Source: Methanomicrobiales archaeon (GTDB taxonomy: Archaea; Halobacteriota; Methanomicrobia; Methanomicrobiales; Methanospirillaceae). Taken from it: a stretch of 64,000 bases of DNA. Below the pieces are notes generated by a model. That model saw only the letters and a list, made by a program, of their open reading frames with translations. It did no database searches and was not told the origin of the DNA. Position 1 is the first letter of the stretch; every line of letters starts with the position of its first letter. The position numbers were made by a program, and so were the translations under genes. This document shows, one piece after another, positions 1 to 6,664 of the stretch. The DNA is taken from contig JALHCK010000013.1 in the NCBI GenBank assembly GCA_022841205.1, forward strand, positions 1 to 64,000. Direction: 5' to 3'.

Positions 1-80
1 TTCAAAAACCAGGTGATGAGATGCTTCATTCCCTCGTCGTTATCGGTAAGATAATGAAGTACGACTTCCTTTAGATTCAT
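1..80 (-). CDS. IS256-family-like transposase, N-terminal fragment
   Basis: Only 26 codons are inside the window, starting at an ATG (80-78) with a GGAG ribosome-binding site about 10 bases upstream. The peptide begins MNLKEVVLHYL and continues to HLITWFL. The TWFL stretch near residue 22 resembles the N terminus of IS256-type transposases found in methanogens, which continue with a residue series leading to an ARKAHRNGY-like motif. The family call rests on memory of that N terminus and on gene orientation at an apparent insertion boundary. The catalytic DDE residues are outside the window, so activity cannot be judged. Confidence 0.6.
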   Translation of the reverse strand, partial: MNLKEVVLHYLTDNDEGMKHLITWFL

Positions 81-125
81 GCCCTGTATTCTCCTTTGTG
101 CAATTCTAGGTTGGATACAGGGGTT
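1..125 (-). mobile_element. right end of an insertion sequence (IS256-like), cut by window edge
   Basis: The first 80 bases encode, on the minus strand, the N terminus of a transposase. Beyond its start codon lies about 45 bases of non-coding sequence that should contain the terminal inverted repeat; the stretch CTGTATCCAACC (read on the minus strand near 121-110) is a plausible part of it. The element ends where a pyruvyl transferase remnant begins (about 125-133), so insertion probably removed or displaced the 5' part of that gene. The exact end and any target duplication cannot be set because the other end is outside the window. Confidence 0.55.
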
Positions 126-132
126 CTTTTGA

Positions 133-456
133 ATTTACATCACTTCGTGTACACTACCTAGTGAATGGCGGTTACGTTTAAGGGATGTACTATGGTTAGA
201 CCGTGTAGTATTATTTGGGGTAGGTTGGTGGCAATATCAGAAGGAAAGACCAAATTTATACACTCAGGTTTTATTGGGTCAAGTTCTAAGCAAGGAATTT
301 CACCACTCGGTTAGAGACTCATATACCGCAAATAAGTTAATAAGTATAGGATTTAGTGTATTAAATACTGGATGTCCTACAATATGGGACTTAACAGAAA
401 GTGAGTGCATAATTACAGCAAATGACAAACAGGGCATTGTTAATGAAGCAAATTAA
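133..456 (+). pseudogene. polysaccharide pyruvyl transferase remnant
   Basis: An open frame from 133 (just after a stop at 130-132) to 456 reads as the middle of a polysaccharide pyruvyl transferase. Visible pieces are VVLFGVGWWQYQ, then LLSKEFHHSVRDSYT and IGFSVLNTGCPTIWDLT, all conserved blocks of that family (GVGWWQY, HSVRDSYT, NTGCPTxW). The N-terminal third is missing on the insertion-sequence side. The C-terminal half is also missing: after the WDLT block the frame ends within about 15 residues. No credible start codon lies at the beginning. The family attaches pyruvate ketals to exopolysaccharide sugars; this copy should be non-functional. Confidence 0.75.
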
Positions 457-1222
457 AAACAGGATATACTCCCTTCGATTCAAAGCAGAATCTATAATTC
501 GAGCCCGATTTCAGATGGGCACGGCTCGGATCGTAAATTTTCGGATCACGTACACAGATGTTCTATCATTATATGTCGAATATAAGGACATCTTTTGTCG
601 CTTAATTTATCATTTTGAGAGTGAAAAACCCAAGCCCCTTATCATCGACGGTGGCGGATGTATTGGAATGTCTGTGCTTTATTTTAAGTCCGTATATCCT
701 GAAGCCAGGATCATATGCTTTGAACCGGATGCAGAAATTTTCAAGATATTACAGCATAATCTCACCACCAATGGTCTAAACGATGTCACTTTAATTAACG
801 CAGGCTTGGCAAAAGATGAGGGCGTCCTAAGCTTCAGCTCAGATAACGTAGATGGAGGGAAAATTGTCCCAAATTCTCAAGGTAACATGAAAATACAGAC
901 TGTCCGATTGAGTACATATATCTCAGACACTATCGATTTTTTAAAGCTCAATATCGAAGGACAGGAGTTAGCCGTCCTTCAAGAAGTAGAAGAATCTGGA
1001 AAACTTCAGAACATAAAAGAAATGGTGATCGAATACCATGGTTGGCCCGATGAAAGTCAAAAATTGGGAGAACTGCTGACAATCCTCGATCGAAATGGGT
1101 TCAGGTATCTGATCCATGACTTCGATTGGGAAACATGCAGTGCTAGTAAACCCCCTTTCCGTCTGAACCCTCAAGTGACATGGTTCTGTCTGATTTACGC
1201 TCGAAAACAGGATGTTTCATAA
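422..1222 (+). CDS. FkbM-family SAM-dependent methyltransferase
   Basis: The 266-residue product carries a class I methyltransferase core: IIDGGGCIGMS (SAM-binding motif I, about residue 77), an acidic residue in CFEP near 101, and the FkbM hallmark LKLNIEGQE near 180 followed by an IEYHG strand. FkbM enzymes O-methylate sugars or polyketides; next to glycosyltransferases and a deacetylase it most likely methylates a surface-glycan sugar. The start at 422 lies inside the reading frame of the upstream pyruvyl transferase remnant; an ATG at 443 is an equally possible start and neither has a clear ribosome-binding site. The gene is AT-rich compared with the core genes further right. Confidence 0.8.
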   Translation: MTNRALLMKQIKNRIYSLRFKAESIIRARFQMGTARIVNFRITYTDVLSLYVEYKDIFCRLIYHFESEKPKPLIIDGGGCIGMSVLYFKSVYPEARIICFEPDAEIFKILQHNLTTNGLNDVTLINAGLAKDEGVLSFSSDNVDGGKIVPNSQGNMKIQTVRLSTYISDTIDFLKLNIEGQELAVLQEVEESGKLQNIKEMVIEYHGWPDESQKLGELLTILDRNGFRYLIHDFDWETCSASKPPFRLNPQVTWFCLIYARKQDVS

Positions 1223-1246
1223 ATACCATCAACAATATTTATTCAG

Positions 1247-1978
1247 ATGAGGTCCGTTTCCTCTGGCATCTTTCATAAAGTATATATTATATACTTGCGG
1301 ATAAAAAGAAAATTCATCTGCCAGATCGATCTTGGGGAACTAAATCATCTCCACCCGGTCAGCACCCTCTTCGGCTACGACCGAGGGCAACCTGTTGATC
1401 GACATTATATCGAGAACTTCCTATTGCAACATGAAAATGACGTTCACGGCAGAGTATTGGAGATCGGGGACAACACCTACACGAAAAAATTCGGTGGCGC
1501 CCGTGTTAAACAATCTGATATCCTCCATGCAATTAAGGGGAACCCATCAGCCACGATAGTGGCAGACATCACACACGCAGATAATATCCCATCTAATTCC
1601 TTTGACTGTATCATCCTGACCCAGACTCTCCAGTTTGTTTATGACCTCCCTTCAGCAGTAAACCATCTTCACCGTATCCTAAAACCGGGCGGTGTCCTCC
1701 TGCTAACGGTTCCGGGGATAAGCCAGATCTCTCCCTATGACATGGATCGGTGGGGTGAGTTCTGGCGTTTCACCACGCAGTCGGCACAGCGACTCTTTGA
1801 AAAGGAGTTCTCAAAAGGAAACGTCGAAGTTGAGACGTATGGAAATGTGCTCATTGCAATTGCCCTTTTACACGGTCTTGCTGTCGAAGAACTCAAACCA
1901 GAACATTTTGAGTATCAGGATCCTGATTATCAAGTGCTTATCACCGTACGCGCGGTGAAATCTAGAACAGACAACTGA
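1247..1978 (+). CDS. class I SAM-dependent methyltransferase (Methyltransf_11-like)
   Basis: A 243-residue protein. GRVLEIGD (about residue 69) is motif I, FDCIILTQTLQFV (about 120) is the post-II/motif III region, and LKPGGVLLLTVPG (about 148) is the classic motif IV-VI segment of small-molecule methyltransferases. Such proteins in exopolysaccharide clusters often modify sugars or glycan ends; the substrate is unknown. It starts 24 bases after the FkbM gene and ends 12 bases before the deacetylase gene, so the three are probably one transcript. Base composition is AT-rich like its neighbours. Confidence 0.8.
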   Translation: MRSVSSGIFHKVYIIYLRIKRKFICQIDLGELNHLHPVSTLFGYDRGQPVDRHYIENFLLQHENDVHGRVLEIGDNTYTKKFGGARVKQSDILHAIKGNPSATIVADITHADNIPSNSFDCIILTQTLQFVYDLPSAVNHLHRILKPGGVLLLTVPGISQISPYDMDRWGEFWRFTTQSAQRLFEKEFSKGNVEVETYGNVLIAIALLHGLAVEELKPEHFEYQDPDYQVLITVRAVKSRTDN

Positions 1979-1990
1979 CTCGGGATTACA

Positions 1991-3034
1991 ATGAGCATCT
2001 GCAGATTGATACAATTACCAGGCCGAATTTGGAAGGGTCTTCACTCTCAAGGGCTAATCCTCCTTTATCACCGTGTAGTTACCCTGGATACTGATCCGCA
2101 GCTTCTCAGCGTCACTCCTGAACATTTTGCCGGGCATCTTGAATACCTTTCCGAGCATTATGATCCAATTAGCCTTTCTGAGCTGTATCAGGCACTGAAA
2201 TCAGGGAAGGTTCCGGATAGATCTGTTGTCATAACATTTGACGACGGTTATGCGGATAATCTCTGGAATGCGAAACCACTCTTGGAGAAATATGGAATTC
2301 CAGCCACAATATTCGTAACATCCGGCCACATCAACAGTGATAGAGAGTTCTGGTGGGATGATCTGGAGAGGTTACTGCTACTGTCGGATCAACTCCCAGG
2401 TCAACTGGAACTTACCATCAAAGGTAGAAGATGGAATTGGGATCTATCCGGATATCCTGAGAGCGAAACCAGACATGGAGATGGGATTGAACCAAAATCC
2501 TGGAATGTGACCATGGCATCGGATCCTGGCCCACAACATGCTGTTTACCGGGACCTCCACCGACTTCTCAGGCCCCTCTCCCATGAAGAGCAAAAATCCA
2601 TCCTTTCCGAAATCGCGCAATGGGCAGGAGCGCCAAGAACTGGGCGAAAGACACACTGCCCCCTCACCGTAAGTGAATTGAAAGAGCTCAATCGGGGGGA
2701 TCTGATTGAAATTGGAGCGCATACGGTAACACACACAATGCTCTCCATGCAACCGGTAGATGTGCAAAGGAGGGAGATTATTCAGGGTAGAGATTCTCTT
2801 GAGGAGATGCTGGGTCACCCTGTGCAGCATTTCTCGTATCCGTTTGGTAGCAGAATGGATTTTAATCGAGAAACAGTTGGGATTGTTAAGGGAGCAGGTA
2901 TTGCTACAGCATGCGCCAACTATGGCTTAACCCTTATCGGAAGTACAGATCCATACCGTCTTCCCAGAGTGCTGGTCAGAGATTGGGATGTTGAGGTATT
3001 TTCATCAAGAATGAAGGATTGGTTTAATGAGTGA
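1991..3034 (+). CDS. polysaccharide deacetylase (NodB/CE4 family)
   Basis: The 347-residue product shows the CE4 fold signatures: ILLYHRV at the N terminus, VITFDDGYADN (about residue 81; the first Asp is the catalytic base and the second a metal ligand), and GAHTVTHTML (about 240, the His-x3-His metal motif). FSYPFGS (about 280) is the motif 3-4 region. An insertion between motifs 1 and 2 (about 115-215) makes it longer than minimal NodB. It probably removes an N- or O-acetyl group from an extracellular or lipid-linked glycan. It overlaps the next glycosyltransferase by 8 bases, supporting co-transcription. Confidence 0.85.
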   Translation: MSICRLIQLPGRIWKGLHSQGLILLYHRVVTLDTDPQLLSVTPEHFAGHLEYLSEHYDPISLSELYQALKSGKVPDRSVVITFDDGYADNLWNAKPLLEKYGIPATIFVTSGHINSDREFWWDDLERLLLLSDQLPGQLELTIKGRRWNWDLSGYPESETRHGDGIEPKSWNVTMASDPGPQHAVYRDLHRLLRPLSHEEQKSILSEIAQWAGAPRTGRKTHCPLTVSELKELNRGDLIEIGAHTVTHTMLSMQPVDVQRREIIQGRDSLEEMLGHPVQHFSYPFGSRMDFNRETVGIVKGAGIATACANYGLTLIGSTDPYRLPRVLVRDWDVEVFSSRMKDWFNE

Positions 3035-4346
3035 GTCGGTTCTTCATGTTCTCCAGGTAAGCACGTATGATGTCGCCGGTGGTGCCGAAAAAATTGCATG
3101 GGATCTTCATACATCTTACCGTATTCTGGGCCACTGCCCGTGGCTGGCCGTAGGAATAAAAAAAACCGCAGATCCAGATATTCTCCCTATTCAAAGCCGA
3201 TTAAACAAAGTTTCTCAATATGTTCCATCCTACATCCAGAATCTTTCTCATTTTTCAGGTATTGCAAAAACATTTGACTTTCTGACAAATCCTGATCGCA
3301 TCAATGCCTCTCTAAAAGGTCATGAGGATCTTGATCACCCGGGAACCTGGAATATACTCGATTTAACCCCGAAACCCCCTGATATCCTCCACTGCCACAA
3401 TCTCCATGGAGGTTACTTCGATCTCCGTGCCCTCCCCTCCCTCAGCCATCAGATTCCAACCGTGCTCACCCTCCACGATGCCTGGCTCCTTGCCGGTCAC
3501 TGCGCCCACTCCTTTGACTGCGAGCGCTGGAAGATTGGGTGTGGAAACTGCCCGGATCTCTCGATTTACCCGGCAATCAGGCGGGATGCCACGGCCTACA
3601 ACTGGCAGCGCAAGGCAGAAATCTACAGAAAGAGCCGACTGCACGTTGTCACTCCCTGCCGGTGGTTGATGGATAAGGTTGATCAGTCGATGCTGAAGCC
3701 GGCGGTTGTGGCATCGAAGGTGATCCCGAACGGCGTGAACCTGAAGGTCTTCCACCCCGCTGATCGGGCTGAAGCCCGGCAAGCCCTCGGACTTCCGCAC
3801 GATGCAACGATTCTCCTCTTTGCGGCAAATGGCATCCGGAAGAACATCTGGAAGGACTACCTAACCCTGCAGTCCGCCCTTGCCGAGATCGCAAAAACCG
3901 GAGCAAAAGTACTCTGCGTTGCCCTTGGCGAAACAGCCTCACCTAAACGGATAGGTAACGTCGAAATCCGGTTCGTTCCCTACCAGAAAGATCCCCGGAA
4001 AGTCGCCCGGTACTATCAGGCAGCCGATCTCTACCTCCACCCCACCCGGGCCGACACCTTCCCGACCACTGTCCTCGAGGCCCTGGCCTGCGGCATCCCG
4101 GTCGTGGCGAGCGCAGTCGGCGGCATCCCCGAGCAGGTCGTGGAGGGGCAGACCGGGTATCTCGTGCCGGTGGGGGATGCCCGGGCGCTGGCGGAGCGGG
4201 TCCTTGAGTTACTGGCAAATGAGGAACCCCGGTTGCGAATGGGGCGGCAGGCTGCGGAGGATGCGGCACGAAGATTCGGTCTGAATAAAATGGTTGATGG
4301 GTACCTCGCGTTCTACCGGGATATTCTGAAGATGCGTGAGCGGTAG
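3027..4346 (+). CDS. GT4-family glycosyltransferase
   Basis: A 439-residue GT-B fold enzyme. The N-terminal acceptor half has STYDVAGGAEKIA (about residue 11) and DILHCHNLHGGYF; the C-terminal donor half has VIPNGVN (about 236) and ADTFPTTVLEALACG (about 345), the nucleotide-sugar-binding region, in which the first Glu of the usual E-x7-E pair is Asp. It likely retains anomeric configuration and extends a surface glycan. The CxxC-rich piece CERWKIGCGNCPD near 170 is typical of a GT4 subgroup. The first about 330 bases are AT-rich like the genes to the left while the rest is GC-rich like the core genome, so the gene may be a recombinant. Confidence 0.85.
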   Translation: MSESVLHVLQVSTYDVAGGAEKIAWDLHTSYRILGHCPWLAVGIKKTADPDILPIQSRLNKVSQYVPSYIQNLSHFSGIAKTFDFLTNPDRINASLKGHEDLDHPGTWNILDLTPKPPDILHCHNLHGGYFDLRALPSLSHQIPTVLTLHDAWLLAGHCAHSFDCERWKIGCGNCPDLSIYPAIRRDATAYNWQRKAEIYRKSRLHVVTPCRWLMDKVDQSMLKPAVVASKVIPNGVNLKVFHPADRAEARQALGLPHDATILLFAANGIRKNIWKDYLTLQSALAEIAKTGAKVLCVALGETASPKRIGNVEIRFVPYQKDPRKVARYYQAADLYLHPTRADTFPTTVLEALACGIPVVASAVGGIPEQVVEGQTGYLVPVGDARALAERVLELLANEEPRLRMGRQAAEDAARRFGLNKMVDGYLAFYRDILKMRER

Positions 4347-4547
4347 AGGAGATTCTCTGAATTGTATAAGTTCCGGATGCCTCTGCGTGCTCCTGTCGCC
4401 TCAGGGAAAAAGGTATGATATGAGGTCGGGAGGCAGCCGGGAAGAAAGTCTGCCCCGCTGTTCATCACTGTAGCCCGGTATTAATATCCAGCAGGGTCAA
4501 ACATAACCTGTTATCCAGGAATACAAATTTTTGCAATTGATATATGG

Positions 4548-5336
4548 ATGAGCACAATGGCAGATAGCAAAATATCCATAATCACGGTCTGTTTTAACTG
4601 TGCAGGGCTTATAGAAAAAACCATAAAAAGCGTGATCTGCCAGACTCATCCGGATGTTCAGTATATCATCATTGATGGTGGATCTACGGATAATACGCCT
4701 GACATTATCGGAAAATACAGAGAATATATTGACATAGTGCTATCGGAAAAGGATGATGGCATCTATGATGCCATGAACAAAGGACTGGGCTATGCCACCG
4801 GCGATCTCGTATATTTCTTGAATGCGGGGGACTGCCTTTATGATAACGATGTGCTGGGAACTGTCGCTGAAAACCTCCGAACCAGCCCGGAGAGCGACAT
4901 CCTGTACGGAGACTACATCTATTACGATGATATCGGCGAAGAACGATGCTCTGGCTATCGCACCGGCATCGCAGACCTGATCAGCAGAGGTTACTGCCAC
5001 CAGACAACATTTGCAAGAAAGTCCATCTTTGATAGGTGTGGAAATTTCAACACGAACTACACGATCTATGCAGACTTCGACTGGTTGCTCAGGGCATTGC
5101 GCGCATCCGGGAAAGAAATGCACTATATCGATACGCCGGTGGTATATTACCTGCGGGGAGGAGAGAGCGAAAGCCGCATCGTCGGGCAGTACCATGAGAA
5201 GGTAAAGGTGATAGGGAAGAACATGGGCGGCCGTGGGTTATTCTCCCTTGCGGTCTCATTCCCCATCATCCTCTCCAGATATCTGTTAAAAAGGTTACAG
5301 CACAGGAAAAGAAAAGCATCCGCAGGACCCCGCTGA
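4548..5336 (+). CDS. GT2-family glycosyltransferase
   Basis: A 262-residue GT-A enzyme of the WcaA/colanic-acid type. ISIITVCFNC opens the Rossmann-like fold, DGGSTDNT (about residue 45) is the nucleotide-binding Asp region, EKDDGIYDAMNKGL (about 65) and GDLVYFLNAGD (about 86; the DxD-equivalent position) follow, and HQTTFARK (about 151) is the acceptor loop. The C terminus is basic and may contact the membrane. A second ATG at 4557 could be the start. It stands alone, about 200 bases after the GT4 gene, whose intervening sequence shows no gene. Function is transfer of a sugar to a lipid-linked or surface glycan; donor unknown. Confidence 0.85.
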   Translation: MSTMADSKISIITVCFNCAGLIEKTIKSVICQTHPDVQYIIIDGGSTDNTPDIIGKYREYIDIVLSEKDDGIYDAMNKGLGYATGDLVYFLNAGDCLYDNDVLGTVAENLRTSPESDILYGDYIYYDDIGEERCSGYRTGIADLISRGYCHQTTFARKSIFDRCGNFNTNYTIYADFDWLLRALRASGKEMHYIDTPVVYYLRGGESESRIVGQYHEKVKVIGKNMGGRGLFSLAVSFPIILSRYLLKRLQHRKRKASAGPR

Positions 5337-5541
5337 GTGATGGGGCGCCACCCCCTCCTGCCGGAGAAGATAAACCACAGGTTCGAGGGGAAGTTCTCAT
5401 CTTGGGAGAGAGCGGTCTCAACGATGTTCTGGTTAACCGCAGATTCAAGGAGAAGTCTTTCACTACAACAACTTTTCCTGCACGATCATCATCCCGAACC
5501 ATCTCCTTAAACAGGTAGAACGTGGGTGTCCCTCTGATCCC
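5337..5541. other. 205-base gap with no recognisable gene
   Basis: Both strands were read. A minus-strand frame crosses this stretch and runs into the GT2 gene, but its translation has no family features. Given the two gene remnants immediately to the right, this may be eroded coding sequence, but no homologous block could be recognised. Confidence 0.4.
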
Positions 5542-5703
5542 ATGGCCTCGCACAGCATCAAAAGCGACATCCGATCGCTAACCTACGATATTGCCACGCG
5601 CGCCTTCGCGGCGCTATCCTGGTTCATACCAAAAAACAACCATAAAATCCTGTTCTTCTCCGCACCCGATTACTCAGACAACGCCAGGACAAGGACAGAG
5701 TAG
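5542..5703 (+). pseudogene. 5' fragment of a CDP-glycerol glycerophosphotransferase-like gene
   Basis: An ATG at 5542 opens a 53-residue frame: MASHSIKSDIRSLTYD, then FAALSWFIPKNNHKILFFSA and PDYSDNAR. The combination of a basic N-terminal helix, F-IPK-N, a hydrophobic strand and SDNAR matches the start of teichoic-acid-type glycerophosphotransferases (usual length several hundred residues), whose next residues would be a FEY-type segment. Instead the frame ends after TRTE. The break coincides with the truncated 3' end of the convergent sugar amidotransferase remnant. The fragment should be non-functional. Confidence 0.55.
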
Positions 5704-6551
5704 TCTGTAACCCTTTTATCTATATGGAATTTCTTCGGGAGGAGGTATGCAAAGGCCCATCTGGTGAAAATGTTCTCGAAATGATGTCCCCCATAGTACT
5801 TCCAGCCCAGTTCATCCGCAAGTATGCGGTCTACCTGCTCATGCTGGTAATCAATGTAGTAGAGGGGCCTGATCTCCCGCAATCCGGAGATCTTCCATTT
5901 TAAAATGTCTTTTAGTGTTCTTATGGGAAAATTTTTTAGTGGAATTGTTCCAAATTTTGTCTGGATATCCCGGATGAACCTTACATCATCATGAAGGGAC
6001 CACTCAATCGAACCTGGACCTTCTGTACGAAACGAAGAACCGCTGAAGACGTAATCTATCTTCTTTTCGTAAGCCAATCGGTACAAGACGGCAATAAATG
6101 CATGGTCGGTTGGTATATCGACAGAAGGAACTGATGCAAACAAAAAGGATCGCTGGAGACCCTTGAACTCCTCCCAGTCCACGATATCGGTATGGAGTTC
6201 GACACCAAGCTTTGTGCAGGCTTTCTTGATATTTTCTGCTGCAATCTGTGAGTTCATGTTGTTGTCAAAATGGACAGCAAGGGGATTGAGTCCCCATCTT
6301 TTCAATGAATAAAGTGTGTATGTGCTATCCCGCCCTCCGCTCACGCCCATGATGCAATCATATTTGTTATTCCTGCCCATTTTTTTGACTTTATCAATTA
6401 AGTTAAAAAAACGCCTTCTGCTCTGTTCGGTTATTGCATATTTCTTATTTTTTCTGTCATACTTGTGACAGGAGTTACAGACACCATGATGGTCAAATTA
6501 TATTCCTGGGAAGTTAGAATCCAAAATACATCGGGAACAAATTCTAGGCAT
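5670..6551 (-). pseudogene. N-acetyl sugar amidotransferase (WbpG/LegA-like), nonsense codon and lost 3' end
   Basis: From ATG at 6551 the minus-strand frame reads ICSRCILDSNFPGI, then TAA (6500-6498), then FDHHGVCNSC, the two halves of the usual N-terminal zinc-binding block (C-x2-C ... GVCN-x-C). The frame is open again to 5670 and contains the PP-loop MGVSGGRDSTY, HFDNNMNSQIA, DWEEFKGLQ, PTDHAFIAVLY and YGGHHFENIFTRW. Family members add ammonia from glutamine (via HisF/HisH-like partners) to N-acetyl sugars. After FHIDKR the expected C-terminal helices are absent and the last 13 residues are the antisense of the neighbouring remnant. An internal start at 6380 would keep the PP-loop but lose the zinc block. 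I judge it inactive. Confidence 0.8.
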
Positions 6552-6664
6552 ATATGAGAGTATCCCTTGAAACCGAATAAACATTAGGGAGTAGCCTTAA
6601 TACGCCCTTTTTTATTACAACAACTTTTTAGTCATCCTTCAGAATAACTATTCAAGGATTTTAT

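Noticed and set aside
5460..6635. Short shared sequence TACAACAACTTTT near 5463 and 6617
   Set aside because: Thirteen bases matched in AT-rich flanks could be chance; no inverted ends or target duplications support an element.
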